Shown here: positions 10,885 to 19,309 of the stretch, one piece after another | Layout: each line of letters starts with the position of its first letter | Numbering within the stretch: position 1 is the stretch's first letter | Assembly: GCA_021805985.1 (NCBI GenBank) | Contig: JAJZDN010000014.1 | Coordinates: 1 to 64,000, forward strand | Origin: Planctomycetota bacterium | GTDB lineage: Bacteria > Planctomycetota > Phycisphaerae > WQYP01 | Reading direction: 5' to 3' | DNA: 64,000 nucleotides | Translations under genes and position numbers: made by a program | The notes under the pieces: model-generated | The model's database searches: none | What the model saw: the letters and a program-made list of their open reading frames with translations, nothing else | Told to the model about the DNA's origin: nothing

Positions 10885-11111
10885 GGTAAATACCTCCGCG
10901 ATTTTCAGTCGCCTGCTTTTGGCTTGTCTGCCCGGCATACGCCAAGGCAAAAGTTCATCAAGCCCGTGAGATAACAGTATGACATTGGCAGGGACGGGAG
11001 CAAGGGTTTTCCAGTGAAAAAGCCCGTATTAGCGCAACATTATCCATTGAATGACGCATCGCTAGCGCAATGCTAATATTTTCATAAATACAAATTTGTG
11101 CTCCGGGCCAT

Positions 11112-11314
11112 AGGAGCCTCTCTGAGTAATCACCAGGCTGCGACGGCGTGATTTTTGGCCTCTCGTGGCATCGTCGCGTCAGAGCACCGTGGTGATAACC
11201 CGGTGGTTGGCTCGCGACACTGGATCAACCACCGGATTACCATCCGGTGCTCTACAAGACGCGGCGACGATGGCGTACTTCAACACGATGGCACCGCATA
11301 CTCGGATGGACTCC
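11112..11314 (-). repeat. Dispersed palindromic repeat, module E plus full module B
   Basis: Starts AGGAGCCTCTCTGAGTAAT, passes through GTGATTTTTGGCCTCTCG and both module B arms (AGAGCACCGTGGTGATAACC and the inverted CCGGATTACCATCCGGTGC), and ends in a degraded terminus near GGATGGACTCC. It is the reverse-orientation counterpart of the copy at 52208-52400. It lies between pstB and the phosphate symporter gene. Confidence 0.85.
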
Positions 11315-11328
11315 TTGTAAAGAATGCT

Positions 11329-11382
11329 TTACTAAAGGCCAGCACTGGTAACGTTGTTGTTACCAGCAATGGGCTTTAGTAA
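11329..11382. repeat. Long imperfect hairpin upstream of the phosphate symporter
   Basis: TTACTAAAG (11329-11337) pairs with CTTTAGTAA (11374-11382), and CTGGTAAC (11345) pairs with GTTACCAG (11359). The stem is about 20 bp with a few mismatches and a short loop. It is unrelated in sequence to the neighbouring repeat families. It could end transcription or mark another extragenic repeat. Confidence 0.6.
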
Positions 11383-11638
11383 CGGGGGCCTGACTACGCA
11401 TGGAAAGAAGCACAGGTACGTAACCCCGGATACCCAGTAACGTTAGCTGAGCTATTCTGTTGCCGCGGTCGGTTTTATTGCTCGAACCGACTCCCATGCA
11501 TATTCACTAAAAATTAACACAAAACAACCCGAACCAAAAAACTCATCGCGTAAAACTTATATCGGTTATGGTCCGTTGGCCTTGCGAAAGTCCTTGTGGA
11601 GTTTTTTGGGTCCTGCGGTTTTTTGAGGAGTTATTATC

Positions 11639-13099
11639 ATGGCAGTAAACAATGACCTTCACGCCGCCGAAGTTTCGGAGGCGCTGAATGAAGTGAAATT
11701 CAGCGGCTTTCATCTGCGGGCGATTATCACCGCGGGCATGGGATTTTTTACCTCAGCCTTTGACTTGACCGTCATCGGTACAGCCTTGGCATTGGCCGGG
11801 CCGGAATGGATGAAAGGCTTTCTCGCCGGTGGCGGCAGCAAAGCTGATTTTGCGTGGACCATGGGGTTGGTAGGCTCGGTGTCCCTGGCGGCAACATTTG
11901 TCGGAGCCATTGTATTTGGCATGATTGCCGACAAAATCGGCCGTAAGAGTGTTTACGGTATTGAAGCCATCCTGATGACCGTCGGAGCTATTGGAAGTGC
12001 CTTAGCCGGGGGTCCCATTTCCATGATTGTCTGGCGGACCATTATGGGTTTTGGAATTGGTGGTGATTATCCGTTATCCGCCGTTCTTATGAGTGAATAT
12101 GCTAATCGTGAATCGCGGGGGAAAATGGTGGGCATGGTATTTTCCTGCCAGGCGTTGGGTTTCCTCGCCGGGCCGATTGCGATTTTGACAATGCTGGCCG
12201 CGGGCGTGAGCCACGACCTGACGTGGCGCATCGCCTTGGGTATGGGAGCACTGCCGGCCATGGGCGTCATTATTTTGCGGCGGACGATGCCGGAATCTCC
12301 GCGGTGGCTCGCCCGTGCTAAGGGACAGGCTACAGCGGCGGCGCAGTCTTTACGAGCCTATTCTGAGGGCATCGCCCGGCCCGCTGCCCGCGAAGCCACC
12401 GCCGTAGTACGTGAACCTCTGGCCAAGTACGCCCTGACTCTGCTGGGCACCGCCGGCTGCTGGTTTGTTTTTGACTACGCGTACTATGGCAACACCATCG
12501 GCATGCCAACGATCATTAATTCAGTCGCTCCGCATGCGTCTCTAATGACCACGGTAGCATGGAATGTTCTGATCTTCGGGATATTTGCAGTTCCCGGCTA
12601 TGTATTTGCGTTTATGTTAAGCGATAAACTCGGTCGCAAATTTATTCAGATGATGGGCTTTGCTCTCATGGGGTTAATGTTCCTGGCGCTGGGCCTTATT
12701 CCCGCACTAGCCCAGAACGCAGCCGCGTTCATAACCGTATTCGGGTTAAGCTACTTTTTCGCAGAATTCGGGCCGAATGTCACCACGTTTGTGCTGGCGG
12801 CGGAACTGTACCCCGTAAATCTGCGCACGACCGGCCATGGAATTTCGGCAGGCATCGCCAAGATCGGCGCTTTCCTCGGCGTGCTGTTCCTGAACGGCAT
12901 TCTTGCGAAGCTGGGCTTTGGCGGCGGAATGCTGCTTTCGGCGGGCATGTCCCTGGTGGGCCTCGTGCTGACCGCCGTATGTATCAAAGAACCCGCGGGT
13001 AAATCATTGGAAGAAGCAGGCCAGGAAACCGGATGGGAACCGGAACCTCAGGAAGTTTCCCGCCAAGCCCTGCGCACCCCGGCCGGCGCGTCGGCGTAA
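11639..13099 (+). CDS. MFS phosphate:proton symporter, PHS (Pho84-like) family
   Basis: A 486-residue, 12-helix major facilitator. It carries the PHS-family stretch GFGIGGDYPLSAVLMSEYAN and GKMVGMVF after it, the MFS loop GMIADKIGRKSVYG, and FDLTVIGTAL in helix 1 (matching the F-D-x-x-x-I-G motif of fungal and bacterial Pho84 relatives). PHS proteins import phosphate with protons across the inner membrane. An AGGAG site precedes the ATG. It sits beside a nonsense-mutated pstB and may have taken over phosphate uptake. A metabolite:H+ symporter with another anion cannot be excluded from sequence alone. An intrinsic terminator follows. Confidence 0.85.
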   Translation: MAVNNDLHAAEVSEALNEVKFSGFHLRAIITAGMGFFTSAFDLTVIGTALALAGPEWMKGFLAGGGSKADFAWTMGLVGSVSLAATFVGAIVFGMIADKIGRKSVYGIEAILMTVGAIGSALAGGPISMIVWRTIMGFGIGGDYPLSAVLMSEYANRESRGKMVGMVFSCQALGFLAGPIAILTMLAAGVSHDLTWRIALGMGALPAMGVIILRRTMPESPRWLARAKGQATAAAQSLRAYSEGIARPAAREATAVVREPLAKYALTLLGTAGCWFVFDYAYYGNTIGMPTIINSVAPHASLMTTVAWNVLIFGIFAVPGYVFAFMLSDKLGRKFIQMMGFALMGLMFLALGLIPALAQNAAAFITVFGLSYFFAEFGPNVTTFVLAAELYPVNLRTTGHGISAGIAKIGAFLGVLFLNGILAKLGFGGGMLLSAGMSLVGLVLTAVCIKEPAGKSLEEAGQETGWEPEPQEVSRQALRTPAGASA

Positions 13100-13128
13100 T
13101 CAATTATTGAGAGCCCAGCAGGTGCCCC

Positions 13129-13161
13129 AGGGGCCGGACGTTATGCACGTCTGGCCCCTTT
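13129..13161 (+). terminator. Rho-independent terminator after the phosphate symporter
   Basis: AGGGGCC-g-GACGT pairs with ACGTC-t-GGCCCCT around a 5-nt loop (TATGC), followed by TTTCAT. It lies 30 bp past the stop codon. Confidence 0.8.
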
Positions 13162-13231
13162 CATAGTGTTCATGGGGAAAGCCTTGTGCCCGTGCAATGC
13201 GGCTAATCCAACATATGCCCGCTTGTAGCGC

Positions 13232-13483
13232 TCACAGCTTGCGCAGGGATCGTCGCCTGACGCCCGCGACAAGGGCCAAGCCTGCCGCGCCCGAGCCAAG
13301 CAAGACCAATGATGAAGGAATGGGAGCCAGCGATGGATCATAACCAATGGCTTGGAGTGCGATGCCTTCCGGTAGAACATGAAACGGGGACGTATCTAGG
13401 TTTTGGTTTTTGGCGTGATCGATCGGCCCGGCGGAGTTGGCGGTTGGCTGAAGGGCGGAGGACACTCGCCGGGGTAGGAGCAA
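13232..13483 (-). pseudogene. C-terminal stub of a PEP-CTERM protein
   Basis: The frame ends IPSSLVLLGSGAAGLALVAG followed by VRRRSLRKL: a sorting motif close to Pro-Glu-Pro (here PIPSS), one transmembrane helix and a basic tail, the tripartite PEP-CTERM anchor used for exosortase-dependent surface proteins. The 50 residues before it contain no signal peptide and no recognised domain. Full proteins of this class have an N-terminal signal, so this is most likely what is left of a deleted gene. Confidence 0.6.
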
Positions 13484-13500
13484 GAACTGGCCTTAGTTGT

Positions 13501-14076
13501 TCAAAGCATTCGCACTCGCTCGGCAAAGGCAGCGAAACCTTCCGGGCAGCGGCGTGCGAGGTGGGAAATATCCAGTTCAGCCGCGATCCGGGCGTACATT
13601 TCCGCACCGCCCCAGTGCAGACCCAACTCCGCCAGCAATTTTCCCATGTGCTCTTTGGGGTGGGCTAACTTTTCCGGGTCGGATTGTTTGGGAACAGTTA
13701 CGGCTAAAACCTTACTGATGGCTTGCTCATCGGCTAACATCCACGCGTCAAAAGCTTCAACGGGAACGCCCAATGCCCGGGGGATGAGGCATTGCGCCGT
13801 GTGATTCTGGGCATCCGCGATTTCAGTACATCGCGTTGGCACGCCGTCGCGATCCACCAGTAATATAATGGCATCGTAGCCGCGCTTCCTGGCCTCCAGC
13901 ATCCAGCGAACCGCTTTTTTGAAGTACGCCTTCCCTTTTCCGGGGTGCACGTGGATTTTGGAATTTGCTAACCGGTCGAACGTCAGATCAGTTAAATCAG
14001 GCCTTACCTGCTGAATTAGTGCACGGGCCGCTCCGTCGGACTCGTGCTTACCCTCAACAACCACCAGCACGCGCAT
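13501..14076 (-). CDS. DUF4276 Toprim-like protein of an ATPase/Toprim pair
   Basis: A 191-residue protein starting MRVLVVVEGKHESDGAARAL, with a conserved acidic VEGKHE and a later AIILLVDRDG that resemble the Glu and Asp-x-Asp of Toprim nuclease folds. A further VPVEAFDAWMLADE motif is typical of DUF4276. Its ATG overlaps the stop of the upstream ATPase gene (TAATG), so both are translated together. Pairs of an OLD-like or COG4637-like ATPase with a Toprim protein are recurrent in phage-defence islands (compare PARIS, AbiL), but this pair's activity is inferred only. Confidence 0.72.
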   Translation of the reverse strand: MRVLVVVEGKHESDGAARALIQQVRPDLTDLTFDRLANSKIHVHPGKGKAYFKKAVRWMLEARKRGYDAIILLVDRDGVPTRCTEIADAQNHTAQCLIPRALGVPVEAFDAWMLADEQAISKVLAVTVPKQSDPEKLAHPKEHMGKLLAELGLHWGGAEMYARIAAELDISHLARRCPEGFAAFAERVRML

Positions 14077-15248
14077 TATTTCTTCCCGTCCGTAACTGTT
14101 TTGGCTAGCGCCTCATCACCTTCCGCCGTCCAGATTTCACCGAGGCTGAAGACGTCGAGTTGTTTTTTCACATCAGGCGACGATCCCAGCGGATGCACCG
14201 AGACGCTGCCGTCTGGCTCCTTGCGGCACAACGTCACTTCTTCCGGTTTGAAAAAATCGAGCAGGTACGGCGAATGCGTGGTCATGATAATCTGGGTGCG
14301 TTTCTGCTTCTCGATTAATTGCCGTAAGATGTTAAGAACCTCTTCAAGACGCTTAGGATGAATTCCGTTTTCCGGTTCCTCAACCAGAATGACCCGCGGC
14401 GGATCGGGCAAATGCAAAAGTGTTGTATAAGCCAGGACCAGCAGCGAGCCATCGGAAGCTTGTGCGGCCGGAATACTGCGGCCGTTTCCCAGTTGAAAGT
14501 AAATGCCTTTTCCACTGGCGTTTGCAGCGTGCGGCAAGTCTTCCGCCACTTGGGGTTGCGGCCACTGGTAAGCGTGCACGGAACGCAACTGGATAGCTTT
14601 CATTTCCGGGAAAATCTCGCAAAACCGTGATTCCAGAGCGCGGAACCGATCGCGGTCCAAGCCAAGAACGTCATCCAAGCATTGCGCCAAACCGAAACCG
14701 GAACTGTCCATGGAAAGCCGATGCGCAGCGTCGAGTACAACGGGCAATTTAAGCAACCGTGGATTCCAGCGGAACAGCGCAACGCCGCTAAGTGCGTTGT
14801 GCAACGTTTTCGCCAGTTGGCCGTCCATGGTCGGGTGGCTGACGAGGTGAGCGGAATACAGGCTCGTGCGACTAGGATTATCCAGCGGAAAGGAAAGTGG
14901 CTCCCGATCCTTTTGAGCCCATACCTCATTGCCAAGAAATGGGCCGCCTGCCTGTGGCGGCATGACGCACCCAATGTGGTATTCGCCATCTATGGCATCA
15001 TCCACGATTTCAGCCCCGAACGAGGCGGTGTCATTGCCAAGGGTGTCCCAAAGCAAATTCGACGGGTTGGAAGTCGCGGGGAAGACCTGATTGAGCGGAT
15101 AATCCGCGCTTTTGCACAGCGCCGCGATTGCCTCAAGAATACTGGTTTTCCCGCTATCGTTGGGGCCTATTAGTACGTGAATTGGCGCGAGCGGCAATGT
15201 CACGTCCCGCAGGGCTTTGTAATTTTTCACGTGAAATTGGGTGATCAT
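14076..15248 (-). CDS. AAA (SMC/OLD-like, AAA_21) ATPase of an ATPase/Toprim pair
   Basis: A 390-residue ABC-class ATPase starting MITQFHVKNYKALRDVTLPL. Walker A is GPNDSGKTS, a signature-like region is LGNGRSIPAAQASDGSLLVL, Walker B is RVILVEEPENGIHP, and the switch His is in IIMTTHSPYLLDFF. The coiled insertion is short, as in COG4637/AAA_21 proteins. It is soluble and likely dimerises to gate its partner, the DUF4276 protein encoded immediately downstream and overlapping by one base. The cassette is isolated between a PEP-CTERM stub and an intergenic gap, as expected of a transferred module. Confidence 0.8.
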   Translation of the reverse strand: MITQFHVKNYKALRDVTLPLAPIHVLIGPNDSGKTSILEAIAALCKSADYPLNQVFPATSNPSNLLWDTLGNDTASFGAEIVDDAIDGEYHIGCVMPPQAGGPFLGNEVWAQKDREPLSFPLDNPSRTSLYSAHLVSHPTMDGQLAKTLHNALSGVALFRWNPRLLKLPVVLDAAHRLSMDSSGFGLAQCLDDVLGLDRDRFRALESRFCEIFPEMKAIQLRSVHAYQWPQPQVAEDLPHAANASGKGIYFQLGNGRSIPAAQASDGSLLVLAYTTLLHLPDPPRVILVEEPENGIHPKRLEEVLNILRQLIEKQKRTQIIMTTHSPYLLDFFKPEEVTLCRKEPDGSVSVHPLGSSPDVKKQLDVFSLGEIWTAEGDEALAKTVTDGKK

Positions 15249-15620
15249 TATCCAAGCGCCTTTAGTTTCCCAGCCGCTGTTGCCGCAGTGCGTATATTAC
15301 TAATGTTACCGCACCAACCCGCTGTTGCAACCATACGAAAACGGCTGATCAGCAGGCCAAACAATATAGCCACATATTCAAATACTCTGGCAGATAACAT
15401 TCGGAGTTACAATATTGGTGCTTTGCGCCAGTGCTGATAGGCGTGGCTGAAAAGGCTTACTGCGTTTTACCACCGGCAGAGCCGGCGGCTGTGTGAAGCT
15501 TCGGCTGCCCCTGTAACCTGTCCGCCGTAACCTGTAACCTCCGCGCCCCCGGCGACTGAATGGGAATTAATTGTTATGATACGGCTTGAATTTTGGGTTT
15601 AAGGGTTTGGGCGGTTTCTT
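15249..15620. other. Intergenic region upstream of serS
   Basis: About 370 bp with no supported gene. It holds the divergent promoters of the ATPase/Toprim pair and serS, and one CCGGC-type palindromic repeat at 15464-15500. No T-box antiterminator was recognised ahead of serS. Confidence 0.4.
15464..15500 (+). repeat. REP-like repeat, CCGGC family
   Basis: GCGTTTTACCACCGG followed by CAGAGCCGGCGGCTGTGTGA. The inverted core CCACCGGC/GCCGGCGG recurs at 20201, 34291, 38184 and 47903. Confidence 0.7.
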
Positions 15621-16958
15621 ATGCTGGACATGCGGTTTATCCGGGAAAATCCCGGGGTGGTGCGCGACGGTGCTGCGGCGAAAAATATTTCCGTTGATCT
15701 CGACGGGCTGCTGGAACTGGATGCACGGTCACGCGCGCTACAGCAGCGGCTGCAGGAATTGGCCACGCAACAAAATCGAATTACCAAAGAAATTGGTCCG
15801 TTGATGGGGCGGATTAAAGCGGAGAAAGATCTGGCCAAACGGGCGGAACTGGAAAAGCAGGCAACGGAGTTGCGGCAGCGCCCTACGGAAATCAAGCAGG
15901 AATCGCTGGAGCTTCAGGAACAGATTAAAGCTCTGCAACCGGAAATTGACGCGCGGTTGCTGACCATTCCGCTACCCCCGGACAGTGACGTTCCGCGGGG
16001 AAAATCTTCCGAAGACAACGTGGAATTGCGAACATGGGGCAAGGTGCCAAGCTTTAACTTTCCGGTGCGCAGCCATATAGAACTGGGGGAGAAGCTGGAG
16101 TTGTTTGATGTGCCGCGGGGCGTGCGGCTGGCGGGATCACGGAGTTATTTTCTTACCGGGGCGGGTGCCTTGCTGCATCAGGCGGTGCTGCGGCTGGCCA
16201 TGGACATGATGGTATTTGAAAAAGGCTTTACGCCCATGACCGTTCCGGTGCTGGTGCGTGAGGCGGCCATGCGGGGAACGGGGTTTTTCCCGGCCGGGCG
16301 GGAGCAGGCGTATCGCGTAGGGGAAATCAATGAAACCGGTGAAGATGAGCGTTTTTTAACGGGGACCGGTGAAGTGGGCCTGACGGCGTTTTATCTCGAT
16401 GAGATTCTGGATGAGGCACAGTTGCCGCGAAAGCTGGTTACGCAAAGCACCTGCTTTCGGCGTGAGGCGGGGACGTATGGCAAGGATACCTCGGGCCTGT
16501 ACCGCATTCATCAGTTTGATAAAGTTGAGCAGGTTATTATCTGCAAAAATGACCGCGAGGAATCCATCCGCTGGCATAAAGAAATTCTGGCCAACAGTGA
16601 GCAGTTGCTGCAACGCCTGAATTTGCCATACCGGGTGATGCAATGCTGCACGGGTGATCTTGGCCCGAAGAACGCCTCCATGATTGATATTGAAACCTGG
16701 ATGCCCTCACGCAACGCCTACGGTGAAACGCATAGCGCCAGTCGGCTATATGATTTTCAGGCCCGGCGATGCGAACTACGTTATCGTGATGCGCAGGGAA
16801 AGGTGCAGTACTGCCATACCTTGAACAACACGGTCGCGGCCAGCCCGCGGATATTGATTCCGATTCTGGAGCTGTATCAAACGGCGGATGGTGCGGTTCG
16901 CGTGCCCGAAGCGCTGCGGCCTTATATGAACGGCATGGAGATTATTACAAAGCAATAA
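15621..16958 (+). CDS. serS: Seryl-tRNA synthetase
   Basis: A 445-residue class II aminoacyl-tRNA synthetase that charges tRNA-Ser. Residues 1-110 form the long antiparallel coiled coil (LDMRFIRENPGVVRDG, then heptads to EIDARLLTIPLPPD). The catalytic core has motif 2 in STCFRREAGTYGKDTSGLYR and a motif 3 helix HTLNNTVAASPRILIPILE with the ATP-binding Arg; the common family version is LNGSGLA, so this one is somewhat diverged. Length is normal. The solute-binding gene begins 9 bp after its stop, so serS may head the transporter operon. Confidence 0.95.
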   Translation: MLDMRFIRENPGVVRDGAAAKNISVDLDGLLELDARSRALQQRLQELATQQNRITKEIGPLMGRIKAEKDLAKRAELEKQATELRQRPTEIKQESLELQEQIKALQPEIDARLLTIPLPPDSDVPRGKSSEDNVELRTWGKVPSFNFPVRSHIELGEKLELFDVPRGVRLAGSRSYFLTGAGALLHQAVLRLAMDMMVFEKGFTPMTVPVLVREAAMRGTGFFPAGREQAYRVGEINETGEDERFLTGTGEVGLTAFYLDEILDEAQLPRKLVTQSTCFRREAGTYGKDTSGLYRIHQFDKVEQVIICKNDREESIRWHKEILANSEQLLQRLNLPYRVMQCCTGDLGPKNASMIDIETWMPSRNAYGETHSASRLYDFQARRCELRYRDAQGKVQYCHTLNNTVAASPRILIPILELYQTADGAVRVPEALRPYMNGMEIITKQ

Positions 16959-16967
16959 GGCGCTCGC

Positions 16968-18353
16968 ATGGAAGCACAGGAATCATCGCGGTTTGCGCGG
17001 GCGGCGCATCGGGTTGCCATTGCGATGGTGGCCATTGGTGCCGCAGCGATGTTCGTCTTCGGCGACCGGCCCAGCATGCATATTCTTCCGGACGGCGCAC
17101 CGATTCATCATCGCGTGGTCGTAAGCTATTGGGAAGAATGGACCGGCTTTGAAGGCCGGGCGATGGAACATATTGTCAATAAATTCAATACCTCGCAGCA
17201 CCATATATTTATCAATATGGTGGAAGTCAGCAACGTGAATATAAAAACGTTGATTTCCACAGCCGGGGGAGACCCGCCTGATTTAGTCACGATCTGGTCG
17301 GGGATTATGGGGCAATTTATTTCCTACCATGCCCTTACTTCACTAAATACGCTGGTGCGGCATCATGTGGTAACGGATCACACATTTGTGCCCTTCGCCT
17401 GGAAACTCTGCGCCCCTTACGGCCGGTTGTATGGGCTGCCGGCGACGACGGACCCGAACGCCCTGTATTGGAATAAGCTGCTTTTTGCCAAAGCGGGGCT
17501 GAACCCCGATAAGCCACCGACAACTCTGAAACAACTGGCGGACATGGCGGCGCGATTGACCATTATCAAGCCTGACGGCACGATTCAGCGGGCGGGGTTT
17601 CTGCCCATGGAGCCTAACTGGTACGCCTCAGATTGGGGCATTTATTTTGGCAATCACATTTACAATTTCAAAACTGGTTATTTCAGGATTGATACGCCGC
17701 AGGAACTTGCGGCCTATCGGTGGATGCAGAGTTTTTCCAAGCAGCTGGGATATCAGGAGGTAGACAGTTTTCAAAGCGGATTCGGGCAGTTCAATTCGCC
17801 GCTGAATCCATTTATCGACGGGCAGGTTGCCATGGAACTGCAGGGGCCGTTTCTGGCGAATTTTATTAATCGCAACAATCCCGAACTCGTCGGGCATTAT
17901 GGGGTGGCACCCTTTCCTACAAGTTTCGGTTCCCCGGGCGCAGCGACGTTTGGGGACTGTGATATCTGGGTTATTCCGCGGGGTGCCAAGCATGTGAAGG
18001 CGGCGCTGGAGGTGCTGAAATTTTTTATCCAGCAGAAAAATTTGGAATACCTCAATGACAAGCAGGCCAAGCCCTCCCCGCTGATGAAGACCAGTGCGCA
18101 ATACATAAGGCGGAATCCCAATCCATATATCCGGGTGTTTGACCGCATATCGCGCAATCCTAATGTTCAGTCGCTGCCGCCAAGTCCGATCTGGCCGCGC
18201 GTGAATTTGCAAATGACCGTCATGGCCAATCGTATCTGGATGGGTGCGTCGGTGAATCAACAGCTTAGCCACGCGCAATTTCTGGCGGATCAGTGGGTGC
18301 ACCGCGAAAATCATCTCGCGAAGCTGCGCATCAAGCAGGAGTTGCGACCATGA
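16968..18353 (+). CDS. Carbohydrate ABC transporter, extracellular solute-binding protein (family 1)
   Basis: A 461-residue periplasmic binding protein with an N-terminal hydrophobic leader (VAIAMVAIGAAAMFVFG). It shows typical family 1 stretches: ISTAGGDPPDLVTIWSG, YGLPATTDPNALYWNKLLF, KAGLNPDKPPTTLKQL, GQVAMELQGPFLANFI. It would capture a sugar or oligosaccharide and hand it to the two permeases that follow with 4-base ATGA overlaps. The ligand is unknown. No ATPase gene is present, so a shared MsmK/UgpC-type ATPase encoded elsewhere is expected. Confidence 0.92.
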   Translation: MEAQESSRFARAAHRVAIAMVAIGAAAMFVFGDRPSMHILPDGAPIHHRVVVSYWEEWTGFEGRAMEHIVNKFNTSQHHIFINMVEVSNVNIKTLISTAGGDPPDLVTIWSGIMGQFISYHALTSLNTLVRHHVVTDHTFVPFAWKLCAPYGRLYGLPATTDPNALYWNKLLFAKAGLNPDKPPTTLKQLADMAARLTIIKPDGTIQRAGFLPMEPNWYASDWGIYFGNHIYNFKTGYFRIDTPQELAAYRWMQSFSKQLGYQEVDSFQSGFGQFNSPLNPFIDGQVAMELQGPFLANFINRNNPELVGHYGVAPFPTSFGSPGAATFGDCDIWVIPRGAKHVKAALEVLKFFIQQKNLEYLNDKQAKPSPLMKTSAQYIRRNPNPYIRVFDRISRNPNVQSLPPSPIWPRVNLQMTVMANRIWMGASVNQQLSHAQFLADQWVHRENHLAKLRIKQELRP

Positions 18354-19309
18354 CGGAGCGCATTACCCCACGTGAGCAGTTGGCGGGGATGGCGTTTGCG
18401 GCGCCCTATCTTATTGGTATGGCGGTGTTTCTGGTGTATCCGCTGGCGATGAGTTTGTATTACAGCTTCTGCAATTACAGCATGTTGCAGCCGGCGATAT
18501 GGATCGGGTGGACCAATTACCAGCATCTTTTGACGGACCACGCCTTTCACACAGCGTTGTGGAACACGATTATTTACGCGGCGATTTCCGTGCCCTTTAC
18601 GCTGGTGTTAAGCCTGTTGCTGGCGCTGCTGCTGAATCAACCCACGCGCAGTGCAGGCATTTACCGCACGATTGTATTTATGCCGTCGCTGGTGCCGCTG
18701 GTGGCGTCGGCCCTGATCTGGCAATGGCTGTTTAATGCCGACAAGGGCCTGATTAATGCGGCACTTAGGCCGATATTACACACGCTGGGCCAGCGGATAC
18801 TTGCCCCGCTGGCCGGTGCGCTGGGGGCCAGCCATGCCACAGTTGATTCGCTGCGGCACATTACGGCACCGGTATGGCTGGGCGATCCGCACTGGGCGAT
18901 GGCCGCGATTATTTTTATCAGTTTCTGGGGCGTTGGCCAGACGGTGGTGATATTTCTCGCGGGCCTGCAGGATGTGCCGCGTGAGTTGCATGAAGCGGCC
19001 GAGATGGACGGTGCCGGGGCGATTCACCGTTTTTTCCATATCACGCTGCCGATGCTGTCACCGGTAATATTTTTTAATTTAATTATGGGCATTATCGGGA
19101 GCTGGCAGATATTTGATGTGCCCTATGTGATGACGGGCGGCGGACCGGGGCGTTCCACGCTTTTCTACAGCATGTATATATTTGAGGCGGCGTTTAATCA
19201 GTTGCGGATGGGGCCGGCGTGCGCGATGGCGTGGATTCAGCTGCTGATAATTCTTTTCCTGACGGCGTTGGCGTTTGCCTCGGCTAGAAAGTGGGTCTAC
19301 TACGCATGA
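18350..19309 (+). CDS. Carbohydrate ABC transporter permease (MalF/UgpA-like)
   Basis: A 319-residue inner-membrane permease with six or more helices (GMAFAAPYLIGMAVFLVYPL first). The cytoplasmic EAA loop is visible as ELHEAAEMDGAGAIHRFFHI, which contacts the ATPase. The ATG overlaps the stop of the binding-protein gene (ATGA), which fixes this start over an in-frame one 57 bp upstream. A ~30-residue periplasmic insertion (ALRPILHTLGQRILAPLAG...) between helices is longer than usual for UgpA-like proteins. Confidence 0.93.
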   Translation: MTERITPREQLAGMAFAAPYLIGMAVFLVYPLAMSLYYSFCNYSMLQPAIWIGWTNYQHLLTDHAFHTALWNTIIYAAISVPFTLVLSLLLALLLNQPTRSAGIYRTIVFMPSLVPLVASALIWQWLFNADKGLINAALRPILHTLGQRILAPLAGALGASHATVDSLRHITAPVWLGDPHWAMAAIIFISFWGVGQTVVIFLAGLQDVPRELHEAAEMDGAGAIHRFFHITLPMLSPVIFFNLIMGIIGSWQIFDVPYVMTGGGPGRSTLFYSMYIFEAAFNQLRMGPACAMAWIQLLIILFLTALAFASARKWVYYA

